The notes under the pieces are model-generated. The model saw only the letters and a list, made by a program, of their open reading frames with translations. It ran no database searches and was not told where the DNA came from. Below are positions 51,253-60,317 of a stretch of DNA of 64,000 bases, in pieces. The DNA lies in contig NZ_JAPCZG010000005.1 of the NCBI RefSeq assembly GCF_025938155.1, positions 233,977-297,976 on the forward strand, given 5' to 3'. The translations under genes were made by a program, and so were the position numbers. Source of the stretch: Novosphingobium sp. KCTC 2891. Lineage in GTDB: Bacteria; Pseudomonadota; Alphaproteobacteria; Sphingomonadales; Sphingomonadaceae. Each line of letters begins with the position of its first letter. Position 1 is the stretch's first letter.

Positions 51253-53235
51253 ATGACCGGCGTGAACTATACCCATGTCCACACCCCGCTGCAGATCGGC
51301 AAGCAGACGATCAAGAACCGCATCTTCCGCCCGGCACACGGTTCGATCCTGGGCAAGGGCGCGATGAACGACACCCTGATCGCCTATCATGAGGCGCGCG
51401 CGCGCGGTGGTGCGGGCCTTTCGATCATCGAAGTCGGGTCGGTTCATCCCACCAGCCCGCTGTCGATCGATTTGTGGAAGCCGGAACTGGAAGGCGGCTA
51501 TCGCAAATTGGGCGACATGGGCCGCAAGTACGACATGAAGATCTACCAGCAGCTGTGGCACGCGGGCCACCATACGCTGCCGCGCGACGGGTCGCCGCCT
51601 TGGGGGGTCAGCGCCACGCCCAGCGTGGAAGTCGGTGTGGTGCCGGTCGAAATGACCAGGCCGATGATCGCGGAAATCATTGAAGCCTATGCAACGGCGG
51701 CGCGCCGGATGGAGGAATGGGGCATCGACGGCGTGGATGTGCATTGCGCCCACGGCTATCTGCCGGCCCAGTTCCTTTCGGCCAATACCAACTTGCGCGA
51801 AGACGAATATGGCGGCGCAACCATCGAGGAGCGCGCCCGCTTCGTGCTCGAGCTGATGGAAGCGGTGCGCAGCGCCGTTTCGCGCGATTTCGTGGTGGGT
51901 GTGCGGCTTGCGCCCGATCTGACCGTCGGCGGTGTTGACGAGGAACAGAACCTGGCCGTTGCGCTGATGCTGGAGGAGCGCGGCCTGATCGACTACGTGA
52001 ACGTGTCGGTCGGCAACTACAACAGCTACACCAAGATGGTCGGCGGCATGCACGAGCCTGTGGGTTATGAACTGCCCACCAGCGTGCCTATCACGCGCAA
52101 GGTCAAGTCGCCCACGATGGTGGTTGGCCGCTTCCGCACGCTGGAAGAGTGTGACCAGATCATCCGTGCCGGAGATGCCGACATGGTCGGGCTGGTGCGC
52201 GCGATGATTGCCGACCCGGACCTTGTCACCAAGAGCCTTGCCGGCAAGACCGAGGAAGTACGGCCCTGCATCGGCTGCAACCAGGCCTGCGTGGCGCAGG
52301 TTTCCACCGAGCATGGCCACATGGAATGTGCGGTCAATCCCGGCACCGGCCATGAACTGTACCGGGGGGACCATGTCCTGCAACCGGCAGCCGAGCCGAA
52401 GACCGTGCTGGTGGTGGGCGGCGGTCCCGCCGGGATGGAAGCGGCGCGCGTGGCCGCACTGCGCGGGCACAAGGTCACGCTGGCAGAGGCGAGCCCGACG
52501 CTGGGCGGAACCTTGCGGGCCGCAGCCAAGGCACCGACGCGCCACGGCATGATCGACATTGCGACATGGCTGGAGGCGGAAATCTTCCGGCTTGGCGTGG
52601 ACGTTCGCCTTTCCACCTACATCGATGCCGACGATGTTGTCGCAACCGGTGCCGAAAGCGTGATCATTGCCACCGGTTCGCTGCCGCGCATGGACGGCAT
52701 CCAGCATTCGCATCCCGGCCAGCCGATCCGCAATTTCGACCGGCGCAACGTAATTTCCGCCTTCGACCTGTTCATGCAGCCGCCGGCCAACCTTGGAAAG
52801 ACGGCCGTGGTGATCGACGATGTGGGGCACTACGAAGGCCTTGCCGCCACCGAATACCTGCTGGAGCAGGGCCTTGCCGTGACTTACGTCACGCGCCTCA
52901 GGATGTTCGCGCAATTGGCGCAGGCGCCCTTGATGGTGGAGCCTTTCCTGTCGCGGATGCGCGGCAAGCCGTTCGATTACCTGATCCGTCACCGCGCCGT
53001 GGAATTCACGGAAAACGAAGTGCTGGTCAGCCCCACGCACTTTACCGATGATGCCGATGTAAGGCGCCTGCCCGCCGATACGGTGGTGTTCGTGTCCGCC
53101 AACGCGCCCAACCGCGATCTGCACGTGGCGCTGCAGGGCCGGAATACCGACCTTCGCATCGTGGGAGACGCTCACTCCCCGCGGTTCCTGCAGACCGCCA
53201 TCCGCGAAGGCCACATGGCCGGGGCCTCGATCTGA
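51253..53235 (+). CDS. Old Yellow Enzyme / 2,4-dienoyl-CoA reductase-type flavoprotein
   Basis: About 660 residues with three modules. An FMN-TIM barrel (about 1-340) has 'GVDVHCAHGYLPAQFLSANT' and 'NLREDEYGG'. A 4Fe-4S motif is 'CIGCNQAC...ECAVNP'. The FAD/NAD(P) domain (about 380-660) starts 'VLVVGGGPAGMEAARVAALR'. The second dinucleotide motif is degenerate ('VVIDDVGHYEGLAA'). The family reduces conjugated enoyl-CoAs or demethylates trimethylamine-type compounds. The ATG at 51253 is the longer option; GTG 51262 has better spacing to GAGGA and may be used. Last intact gene of the operon. Confidence 0.9.
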   Translation: MTGVNYTHVHTPLQIGKQTIKNRIFRPAHGSILGKGAMNDTLIAYHEARARGGAGLSIIEVGSVHPTSPLSIDLWKPELEGGYRKLGDMGRKYDMKIYQQLWHAGHHTLPRDGSPPWGVSATPSVEVGVVPVEMTRPMIAEIIEAYATAARRMEEWGIDGVDVHCAHGYLPAQFLSANTNLREDEYGGATIEERARFVLELMEAVRSAVSRDFVVGVRLAPDLTVGGVDEEQNLAVALMLEERGLIDYVNVSVGNYNSYTKMVGGMHEPVGYELPTSVPITRKVKSPTMVVGRFRTLEECDQIIRAGDADMVGLVRAMIADPDLVTKSLAGKTEEVRPCIGCNQACVAQVSTEHGHMECAVNPGTGHELYRGDHVLQPAAEPKTVLVVGGGPAGMEAARVAALRGHKVTLAEASPTLGGTLRAAAKAPTRHGMIDIATWLEAEIFRLGVDVRLSTYIDADDVVATGAESVIIATGSLPRMDGIQHSHPGQPIRNFDRRNVISAFDLFMQPPANLGKTAVVIDDVGHYEGLAATEYLLEQGLAVTYVTRLRMFAQLAQAPLMVEPFLSRMRGKPFDYLIRHRAVEFTENEVLVSPTHFTDDADVRRLPADTVVFVSANAPNRDLHVALQGRNTDLRIVGDAHSPRFLQTAIREGHMAGASI

Positions 53236-53251
53236 ACAGGTTCGTGGCCGG

Positions 53252-53402
53252 ATGCGGCTGGACATGGTGGCAATCCACGATCCGGATGAGACGGCAGGTG
53301 CCTATCGCGCGCTTGATGGGCTGCGCTCGCAAGGCGTGATCAAGGCCGTGGGCGTGGACCAGTGGCAGATGCTGGTCGATTTCGTGCGGGCGGGCGACGG
53401 TT
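53252..53402 (+). pseudogene. Fragment of an aldo/keto reductase (threo-aldose dehydrogenase type)
   Basis: About 50 codons reading 'MVAIHDPDE', 'GAYRALDGLRSQGVIKAVG' and 'DQWQMLVDFVRAGD', the middle of D-threo-aldose 1-dehydrogenase-like AKRs, with small deletions before 'GAY' and after 'AVG'. N- and C-terminal parts, including the catalytic Tyr region, are absent. The fragment stops exactly against the tyrosine phosphatase gene on the opposite strand, so insertion or deletion truncated it. The fragment is directly visible; its ancestry is by family knowledge. Confidence 0.6.
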
Positions 53403-53405
53403 TAT

Positions 53406-54218
53406 TCAGCCCTGCTCCAGCAGGCGGTTGCGCAGTTCGCGCAACTCGGCCGGTCCGACGCAGAGTTCGGTCGCCATGTAGTTTTCCACCGAACCCCATT
53501 CGCCTTCGATCGCGCTCAGCGCCACGTCCACCAGCGGACTGCCCTGTCCGTCCACCAGACGACGCGGGACGAACACGTCGGGTCCGCGCTCGCGGATGAG
53601 ATCGGTGTAGAAACGTGCGACGACATTGCGATCGGCCAGTGCGATCAGCGCGTTCCGGTCCATTTCGTTGTCGGGAATGCGCAGTTCGGTCGATAGCAGA
53701 TAGTCGGCATGGATCGTCGACCGATCCACCTCCAGCGCGGAAAGCAGCAGGCTGACGGCCAGCCCGGTACGGTCCTGCCCGGCGGTGCAATGGACAATCA
53801 CGGGGACTTCGCCGCCAACCAGCGCGCCGAACAGTTCGCGCAGCGAGGGCGCCAGAAGCCGCGCGAACTTGAGGTAAAGACTGATTTCCAGTTCGCCTAC
53901 GCCCGCCCCGTTCCCGGCATGGTGGTGCGCGCCGAAGAGGTGGTCTGCGGCGTAGTTCGTATCCAGCTGGCGGGGGGCGGCCCCGCCGCGCCACACGGTG
54001 GGCGCGATTTCTCGTTCCCCATCCGAACGCAGATCGCACACCGCGGCGATGCGCTGGCGCTCCATCCAGTCCCAGCCGGCGTCCGACAGGCCCCATAGCG
54101 CCCCTGAACGATACACTTGCCCCCAGCGCACCTTCTTGCCGCCTGCCGCGGCATAGCCGCCGATGTCACGCAAGTTGGAGCCGCCTTCCAGCCGAATGTG
54201 CCGTCGTTCGAGTTCCAT
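53406..54218 (-). CDS. Tyrosine-protein phosphatase family protein
   Basis: 270 residues. The P-loop 'VIVHCTAGQDRTGLAVSLLL' carries Cys144 and Arg150 (C-x5-R), and the opening 'SNLRDIGGYAA' is typical of the atypical dual-specificity/tyrosine phosphatase family often annotated protein-tyrosine-phosphatase (MptpB-like). It may act on phosphorylated lipids or proteins. It has no clear link to the catabolic genes and interrupts the operon order, consistent with a later insertion. Confidence 0.88.
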   Translation of the reverse strand: MELERRHIRLEGGSNLRDIGGYAAAGGKKVRWGQVYRSGALWGLSDAGWDWMERQRIAAVCDLRSDGEREIAPTVWRGGAAPRQLDTNYAADHLFGAHHHAGNGAGVGELEISLYLKFARLLAPSLRELFGALVGGEVPVIVHCTAGQDRTGLAVSLLLSALEVDRSTIHADYLLSTELRIPDNEMDRNALIALADRNVVARFYTDLIRERGPDVFVPRRLVDGQGSPLVDVALSAIEGEWGSVENYMATELCVGPAELRELRNRLLEQG

Positions 54219-54451
54219 GTGTTTTCAGGCTCCTCGGGAAATTGCCGATGTCGTTCCTGATAGCGCACGATGCAGGCAGTTGGCCTTCGACCTGCCCATA
54301 ATCGCCAGGCGTGCAGTTGCAGGCAGGTTTCATTGCGCCATGCGCTCGGCAACGCCCCCGCATGGCATTGGCGGTGACGGCGATTGTTCTGATAAACCGG
54401 AATGAACAAGACCGGCCTCAAAACATCACGGGCGTAAAGGGAGAGCGATAG

Positions 54452-55885
54452 GTGCCACAGGCAATGGACGGGATCAGCAAGAAGGTCCTCGTGACTATCA
54501 ACGATTTCCTCGAACGCCTGACCAAGGCCGAGAATTTGACATCGGAACAGCTGACCGAGGTCTTCATGGCAGCCACGGCGCTCCGCTATCAGATCGCGCG
54601 AATGGACTATCCGCAAGCCACGCTCGACAGCGTGGCGACCAGCGAGATGGCCCTGGTCGAGGCAATCGGCGGCGAAACCGTGGAGCCGCCGCGCATTCGC
54701 ACCCATGCCGAAGCATGGCGCGGCCAGCCGGGCGAGCGCCTGTGCGCGGCGATCGAGGCCCATGATCCCAGCGGCGATCCCGCCGTGTTGCGGCGCATCC
54801 GCGACCTTCTGGTATCCTATTATGAGCCGATGGACCCCGTTGTCGGCGCGGGGACGCGCAGCACCTACGCCAGCGGTCGTGGCGATGCGCGCACCGACAC
54901 CGATGATGACGGCATGCGCGAGCTGACCGCGCAAGGTCTGGAAGATTGGCTGCATCGTACCGGCAATGCCCCCGCGCAGGCGCGCGTGGCGTCTTTCCGG
55001 CGGCTCATGGGCGGCTATTCCAAGGCAACTTATATCGTCACGCTGGAAGACGGCGGCACGGAAACCACCATTGTCGTGCGCAAGGACAGCCCCGGCCTGC
55101 CGACGGGATCGAGCGTGGCGTCGGAATTCCCGGTCCTTGGCGAAATGCGCGGTCTCGGCGTGCCGGTGCCCGCCCCGTTGTGGGTCGAAGCGGATGCCAG
55201 CGTGTTCGATGGGGCGTTCATGGGCGTTTCCTTCGTTTCGGGCACGCCAGCCAGCCATATCGTGCCCACCGATCCCGCCATCCGTCGCAAGTGGGCGCGC
55301 AGCACCGCCGAAGTCCTGGGCCAACTGCATGCTTCGACCGCCATTCCCGGCGGCGACGTGCGCGTGCCGGTTGCGCAGGAGATCGACGATATCGAAGCGC
55401 GCATGCTGGCGCGCGAACGGGCGCCGCATCCGGGCCTTGTGGTGGGCATTGGCTGGTTGCGCGCCAATCTTAACCGCCTGCAAGGCCGGCCGGCATGCCG
55501 GATCCACGGCGATGTCGGATATCACAACATGCTGATGCGCGACGATGCCATCCTTGCGATGCTGGACTGGGAATTCAGCCGGATCGGCGATCCGGTCGAA
55601 GACCTTGCCAGCATCAAACCGTTCATGGACCAGATCGAGGCTTGGGACGAATTCTACGAAACGTATCGCGGCATTTGCGGCTTTACGCTCGATCCGGTGG
55701 CGGACAGCTATTTCAACGTCTGGCGTGAAGCGCGCAACATGGTGGCCTGCCTGGGCTCGCTCAATTCGCTGCTGTTGCCCGGCGTGAAGGATGTGCCGCT
55801 GACGGTCGCCGGCACGATTTACATCCCCAAGTACGAAATCGCGATTTTCGATGCCATCGAGGAGGCTCGCAAGACCCATGTCTGA
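54452..55885 (+). CDS. Phosphotransferase (APH) family protein with N-terminal extension
   Basis: 477 residues. The C-terminal kinase domain (about 190-470) has 'RIHGDVGYHNMLMRDDAILA' (H-G-D-x4-N) and 'MLDWEFSRIGDPVEDLASIK'. The N-terminal region (about 1-130) is a helical extension ('KVLVTINDFLERLTKAENLT') not seen in the kinase at 26.6 kb. With acyl-CoA dehydrogenases nearby, it fits the 4-hydroxyacyl-CoA kinase (LvaA-like) theme. The GTG has GGGAGAG. It overlaps the next gene's start by eight bases. Confidence 0.88.
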   Translation: MPQAMDGISKKVLVTINDFLERLTKAENLTSEQLTEVFMAATALRYQIARMDYPQATLDSVATSEMALVEAIGGETVEPPRIRTHAEAWRGQPGERLCAAIEAHDPSGDPAVLRRIRDLLVSYYEPMDPVVGAGTRSTYASGRGDARTDTDDDGMRELTAQGLEDWLHRTGNAPAQARVASFRRLMGGYSKATYIVTLEDGGTETTIVVRKDSPGLPTGSSVASEFPVLGEMRGLGVPVPAPLWVEADASVFDGAFMGVSFVSGTPASHIVPTDPAIRRKWARSTAEVLGQLHASTAIPGGDVRVPVAQEIDDIEARMLARERAPHPGLVVGIGWLRANLNRLQGRPACRIHGDVGYHNMLMRDDAILAMLDWEFSRIGDPVEDLASIKPFMDQIEAWDEFYETYRGICGFTLDPVADSYFNVWREARNMVACLGSLNSLLLPGVKDVPLTVAGTIYIPKYEIAIFDAIEEARKTHV

Positions 55886-56891
55886 AGTGATCGAATGGAC
55901 CAAGAGCGCCATCGGGTTCGGCACGCCGGGCCCCGATGATGATTTCTACCACGGGCGCACCCTGCCCGAAAAACACCATGAGATGACCGAAACCTGGTAC
56001 TGGGGCTTCAACGAGCCGGTATCGGGCATGCACGGCTTCATCCATATCTGGACCCATCCCAACCTCAACTTGTGCACGGCGGGCCTGTTCGTCCACTTCG
56101 GTTCGAAGCGCGAGCAACTGGCGTGCGAGCTGTTCGATTTCCGCAATTTCGCGCCCGACACCATTTTTGACGACAAGAGCAACATCACCCTGGCCAACGG
56201 GCTGACGGTGGAATTCGAAAAGCCGATGGAGCGCATGCGCATCCGCTATGCCAATGCGGATCGTGATTTCACGCTCGACATGGTGCAGGAGGCTGTGCAG
56301 CCCGCAATCATGCGCTCGAACAACCAGCATTTCGAGCAGACCATGCGCTCGGCCGGCAAGGTCGTGTTCGAGGGGCGCGAGCATGCTTTCGACAACCTGA
56401 CGGTCCGCGATCGCAGCTGGGGTGAGCGCAGGCCGGAAAACGGCCACAAGATGCCGCCCTACACGTGGATGAACGGCGCCTTTTCTGCCGATTTCGCGTT
56501 CTGTATTTCAGGCCTGGACGATCCGGACCGCAATCCTGACTGGGCCGGTCTTTACGACATTCCCCGCGATCAATTGATGAGCGATGCCTGGGTCTATGTC
56601 GATGGCCGGCAGCTGCGCCTGTCGCGCTTTTCCAAGATTACCGAGCGCGCCACCGAATGCGGGTTGCGGCCGCTGCGTCATGTGATCGACTGCACGCTGG
56701 AAGACGGGCGGGAGTTGCAGTTCGTCGGTGAAGTCGTCGGTTCGGTGCCTTGGCACTGTTGGCAAAACGCGCTGTGCCACACCGGCCTTACCCGCTGGAC
56801 TTGCACCCAGACGGGCGAGACTTGCTGGGGCGAGACGCAGGAAGTGCAGTGGAACGACTACGTCTATCGCGTCTGCCGCCCGGTGTCTTGA
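55878..56891 (+). CDS. DUF7064-like protein, second copy
   Basis: About 337 residues. Aromatic, beta-rich two-domain protein with 'TWYWGFNEPVSGMHGFIHIW' and 'AFDNLTVRDRSWGERRPENG', related in pattern to the gene at 38.1 kb ('KDRSWGWRW' corresponds to 'RDRSWGERR'). It is coupled to the phosphotransferase by an 8-base overlap. A 12-bp hairpin follows its stop. The biological role is unknown; repetition within one island argues for a pathway function. Confidence 0.65.
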   Translation: MSEVIEWTKSAIGFGTPGPDDDFYHGRTLPEKHHEMTETWYWGFNEPVSGMHGFIHIWTHPNLNLCTAGLFVHFGSKREQLACELFDFRNFAPDTIFDDKSNITLANGLTVEFEKPMERMRIRYANADRDFTLDMVQEAVQPAIMRSNNQHFEQTMRSAGKVVFEGREHAFDNLTVRDRSWGERRPENGHKMPPYTWMNGAFSADFAFCISGLDDPDRNPDWAGLYDIPRDQLMSDAWVYVDGRQLRLSRFSKITERATECGLRPLRHVIDCTLEDGRELQFVGEVVGSVPWHCWQNALCHTGLTRWTCTQTGETCWGETQEVQWNDYVYRVCRPVS

Positions 56892-56913
56892 AGTCCTCGG
56901 GGTTAAATCGGGT

Positions 56914-56947
56914 GCGATGATCCGGGCGTTCGCGTCCGGATCATCGC
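56914..56947 (+). terminator. Strong hairpin after the DUF7064-like gene
   Basis: GCGATGATCCGG, loop GCGTTCGCGT, CCGGATCATCGC: a perfect 12-bp stem 23 bases after the stop. No T-run follows, so termination may be inefficient or Rho-assisted. Confidence 0.5.
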
Positions 56948-57134
56948 CGATGTTCATGCCCCGAACGACGCAAAATACGCACGCGTCGGGCCAGCCTCCC
57001 GGCGCGGCAAGCGCATCTTGTCCGCGGTCCGTGCGACATTTGCATCACATTGATGAAGTGTGGGCTACACTTTCCTTTCCGGCACGTCCCGCAAAGAAAC
57101 CAACGGGACGGGCGGCCGTGGGCCGCGGCGAGCC

Positions 57135-57455
57135 ATATCAACCCGGCTGGTGACACCCTCGGTGGCTGCCGATGAGTGGGTCAAAGGTTCAGTGACGCCC
57201 TTCGAAAGCCGCGCCAGTTCTGCGCGACGATGGGTCTTCCCCTGCCTTCGCCGGAAAGTATCGAAACATCGGCGCAAGCCCGGGCATGGTGCGCCACGCA
57301 ACGCCGCCTGCAGATCGAAGCGCAGACAGGCGAAGACCTGTCTGACAAGACGCACTCCTATTTCCTCGACATGGCCAAGTGCTTTGTCTTCCCCATCCAC
57401 CATCCCTGGTGGGGCGAGGCACTGACCTGGTGGTATCGCTTATTGGTCCGAGCTT
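57135..57455 (+). pseudogene. Degenerate Rieske oxygenase alpha-subunit fragment
   Basis: Split across two frames, the sequence reads 'ISTRLVTPSVAADEWVKGSV' then 'QFCATMGLPLPSPESIET' and 'HHPWWGEALTWWYR', matching residues about 273-372 of the intact oxygenase at 47.7 kb ('VSRLITPALIPDGWVQGEV', 'LFCNTYGLPTPPADRGET', 'FFPWWGEGLSWWY'). At least one frameshift lies near 57200. The Rieske and iron-binding parts are absent. It is a relic of a paralogue, not a copy of the neighbour, given the divergence. Confidence 0.75.
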
Positions 57456-57539
57456 GACCGTGGCGGCCACTTTGCCGCGATGGAACAGCCCGCTTTGTTC
57501 GTGAACGAAATGCGCGCCTGTTTCGGACTGCTGCGCTGA
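57435..57539 (+). pseudogene. C-terminal fragment of an epoxide hydrolase-like gene
   Basis: The last 34 codons before a TGA read 'YWSELDRGGHFAAMEQPALF' and 'VNEMRACFGLL', the typical end of alpha/beta-hydrolase epoxide hydrolases (G-G-H-F-A-A-x-E-x-P with the catalytic His). The fragment is joined directly to the decayed Rieske sequence, indicating a deletion that fused the two genes' remains. The upstream part of the hydrolase is missing. Confidence 0.65.
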
Positions 57540-57554
57540 CCGCGGTCCGCCCAG

Positions 57555-59696
57555 TTACCGGGCGGACGGTTCGGGCAGGGCGAAGACCATCAGCGTCTTG
57601 CCGCCGATGGAACTCGGAAACTCCGGCGTGAGCGGGGCAAGAAACAGGTCGGTTGGCGATCCGCCGCCCGAAACCACGGCCACGTACTGCTTGTCATCCA
57701 CCATGTAGGTGATGGGATACGCATTGGGCGTGGCCTCAAGACGGGTCTGCCACAGGCTTTGCCCGCTTGCCGCATCCAGCGCGCGGAACCATCGATCGCG
57801 CCCCCCCTCGAACAGCACGCCGCCAGCCGTGGCGAGAACCGCGCTCGATTGCGGGGCGCGATAAGGGTTGGCCCAGACGACCTTGCGCGCCTTGACATCG
57901 AAGGCTGCCACCCGGCCGAAGTTGCCGTCCGAATTCGGCGCCACGCGCCGTTCCTGCGTGAATTCGCCAAAACCGCGAACATTGGGCGAGTTGGCCGCCA
58001 GGCCCAGCGACATGCAACTGTTGGGCGTCATCGGCAGATACAACAAACCGCGCGAGGGATCGTAAGCCGTGGAGGGCCAGTTGCGCACCCCCAGCGTGCT
58101 GGGACAGATCAGCTTGAGCTTGTCGTATTCCGGCACCACCGAAGGATCGTTGGTCTTGCGGCCGGTGCGCGGGTCGATGGCCTTCACCAATGTCTGGAAG
58201 CCAAGGTCGTACGACCACAGGTATTGCCCGGTGCGGGCATCCAGCGCGTCGATGATCCCGGTCTTGCCCACCGTCAACACCGCCTTGCGCGGCCCCTTGG
58301 GCGTATCGAGCATCACGACGGTACGCTCGAAGGCCCAGTCCAGATCCCACACGTCTCCGTTGGTGTGCTGGTAATGCCAGACAAGCTTGCCCGTTTTCGG
58401 ATCAATGGCGAGCGTGCTGTCGGTGAACAGCGCATCGCGCGATCCCTTGGCTGCGCCCGGCCCCTTCTTCAACAACGGCGAAACGATGTACGTCTGCCCG
58501 GTGCCGAAAAAGACGAGGCCCAGTTCCGCGTCATAGCTGCCGGTGACCCACACCGATCCGCCAAACCGCTGGTCCGGACCGGCTCCGTTCCAGCTGTCGC
58601 CTCCCGGCGTGCCGGGCTGCGCGATCGTGTGAAACCGCCATGCTTCCTTGCCGGTGACGGCATCCAGCGCGACGATGAAGCATCCCCCCGCATAGCCTGC
58701 GCCCTGACACCCGGCCACGCCCTGAATGATCTTGTCGCCGGCAATGAGAGGCGAGGCCGTCAGCTGAAGCTCGCCACTCGCATCGATGACATGGTCCCAC
58801 ACGACCTTGCCCGTACGGGCGTCGAGGGCAATCATATGGTTGTCGATGGTTGGCACATACAGCGTGGTGCCATGCAGCGCCATGCCACGCGGCTGGCTCA
58901 ACGGCACCCGCTTGGTCGTGGCCGGGCGCACATAGCTCCAGATCCGGTCACCGTCGCGCGCATCAAGGGCCTGCACGGTGCCATTGCTGTTGATGAACAT
59001 GACTCCGTCACGCACCAGCGGCACGACGCCGTTCGTACCGGTCCCCAGCGCCAGGCTCCACGCCAGACCAAGATGTCCCACGTTGCTCCGGTCGATCTGG
59101 GCAAGGGGGCTGAAGCCATGCGTCGATGAAGTGCGGCGCCATGCCAGCCAGTCCTGGGCTGGCGGATTGGCCAGGTCTGCATCGCTGACGGGTGTCAGGC
59201 CTCGGGCAAGCGCGGCAAGACGGTCGCGGCTGGCGCGGGTGGTGGCATCTTCTTCCGCCTTGACCGGGCCGAAGCCGGCCATTTCCCCCTGATCTGGCGA
59301 GCCTCCCGCGGCGATGGGAGCACTGCTGTTCAGCCCCGGTGCCGCTTCTGACGGCAGACCGTTTGCGGCGCGAATGTAATCGCTGATCGCGGTAGAGGTC
59401 GCATCGTCCAGGCTGCCCGGATCGTTGAGCGGCATGTTGGCGCGCACGTAATCGCGGAATGCTCCAGGTAACGCGTTTTTCCATCGCGCGACGAAATCCG
59501 GCCCTTTGAGTGCGGGGCCGGTGTTGGGACCTACCGCGCCTCCCAGTTCGGGCCCGTGGCACCCGGCGCATCGGGTTGCATAGGCTTGCTGTACGGCGGA
59601 CGGCTCGGATGCCGGTGCGCCGAAGGCCGAAAGCGCGCCAGCCATACCCCCCACAAGCGCGGCACCAGTCAGCCCGAAACCTCGAATGGCAGCCAT
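57555..59696 (-). CDS. PQQ-dependent dehydrogenase with N-terminal cytochrome c domain
   Basis: 713 residues. Signal peptide (about 1-30), then a c-type haem site Cys43-x-x-Cys46-His47 ('CAGCHGPELGG') in the N-terminal domain, followed by an eight-bladed PQQ propeller (about 170-710) with blade motifs such as 'VQALDARDGDRIWSYV' and 'IDPKTGKLVWHYQHTNGDVW'. The active-site segment reads 'DVWDLDWAFE', with Leu where Tyr is common. Most quinohaemoprotein alcohol dehydrogenases have a C-terminal cytochrome; the N-terminal order recalls polyvinyl-alcohol dehydrogenase. Periplasmic oxidation of a polyol or alcohol substrate is likely. Confidence 0.88.
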   Translation of the reverse strand: MAAIRGFGLTGAALVGGMAGALSAFGAPASEPSAVQQAYATRCAGCHGPELGGAVGPNTGPALKGPDFVARWKNALPGAFRDYVRANMPLNDPGSLDDATSTAISDYIRAANGLPSEAAPGLNSSAPIAAGGSPDQGEMAGFGPVKAEEDATTRASRDRLAALARGLTPVSDADLANPPAQDWLAWRRTSSTHGFSPLAQIDRSNVGHLGLAWSLALGTGTNGVVPLVRDGVMFINSNGTVQALDARDGDRIWSYVRPATTKRVPLSQPRGMALHGTTLYVPTIDNHMIALDARTGKVVWDHVIDASGELQLTASPLIAGDKIIQGVAGCQGAGYAGGCFIVALDAVTGKEAWRFHTIAQPGTPGGDSWNGAGPDQRFGGSVWVTGSYDAELGLVFFGTGQTYIVSPLLKKGPGAAKGSRDALFTDSTLAIDPKTGKLVWHYQHTNGDVWDLDWAFERTVVMLDTPKGPRKAVLTVGKTGIIDALDARTGQYLWSYDLGFQTLVKAIDPRTGRKTNDPSVVPEYDKLKLICPSTLGVRNWPSTAYDPSRGLLYLPMTPNSCMSLGLAANSPNVRGFGEFTQERRVAPNSDGNFGRVAAFDVKARKVVWANPYRAPQSSAVLATAGGVLFEGGRDRWFRALDAASGQSLWQTRLEATPNAYPITYMVDDKQYVAVVSGGGSPTDLFLAPLTPEFPSSIGGKTLMVFALPEPSAR

Positions 59697-59756
59697 TATT
59701 GTTATTCCCCGTCCCGCAATTCGGCGCGGTTTTCCCCGCTTGCCGTCATCCTGAAA

Positions 59757-60296
59757 TCAGTCTTGTGCCGAAAGATCGCGGCGTGGCCGATGGAGGCGCA
59801 GCGGCCGAGCATAGGAGATGTCCGACTTGTCCTGGGAACCGCTCAGAAAAATCGACGCGTCTACTTTGCCGCCTGCGGGCAGTTCCCCGGTCCACTCCAC
59901 CAGACAGGCCCTGTCGGCCACAGCCCAGCATCCTTCGCGTTTATCGAACCGGTCGACATAACGGCCGCCAACCAGATCGACCGTCCCATCCGGGCGCTGC
60001 AGCGTTGCGAGAAAATAAGTCTCGCCATGCGCCGTATCGCCATCGAGGTCGATCGTCTGGTTGGTCACATAGTGCTGGTGTTGCACCCAGTTCCGGGCGT
60101 GTACATCATTGGCGTAACGCACGAAGCCGGGCGGGTCGCCAATGAACGTGCCGTGATCGTCGGTGGCGTCCGAATGATAGGCCGCCAGTGCCAGTTCAAC
60201 GTCGTGCCGGTCTATCCCGCGCGTATATCGCAATGACGCTTCGCGGATCGCATCCTTGTCGATCAGTCGCTGTAAAGCATGCATGTCAGGATACAT
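59757..60296 (-). CDS. SnoaL-like (NTF2-fold) protein
   Basis: 179 residues: 'KDAIREASLRYTRGIDRHDV' and 'HQHYVTNQTIDLDGDTAHGE' are the SnoaL_4/NTF2 family pattern with His/Asp around the pocket. Such proteins are hydratases, isomerases or small helper subunits in aromatic and steroid clusters. The stop lies 60 bases from the PQQ dehydrogenase start, and the preceding gene ends 21 bases upstream, so all are one minus-strand unit. Confidence 0.85.
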   Translation of the reverse strand: MYPDMHALQRLIDKDAIREASLRYTRGIDRHDVELALAAYHSDATDDHGTFIGDPPGFVRYANDVHARNWVQHQHYVTNQTIDLDGDTAHGETYFLATLQRPDGTVDLVGGRYVDRFDKREGCWAVADRACLVEWTGELPAGGKVDASIFLSGSQDKSDISYARPLRLHRPRRDLSAQD

Positions 60297-60317
60297 CGGG
60301 ATCGCCTTCCAGTGGCT

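Noticed and set aside
51130..53265. 711-codon antisense frame over the dienoyl-CoA-reductase-like gene
   Set aside because: Low-complexity His/Arg/Ala-rich translation and no family motif; the plus strand carries FMN, 4Fe-4S and FAD signatures.
53897..55924. 675-codon minus-strand frame over the phosphotransferase
   Set aside because: Overlaps real genes on both strands and has no recognisable domain.
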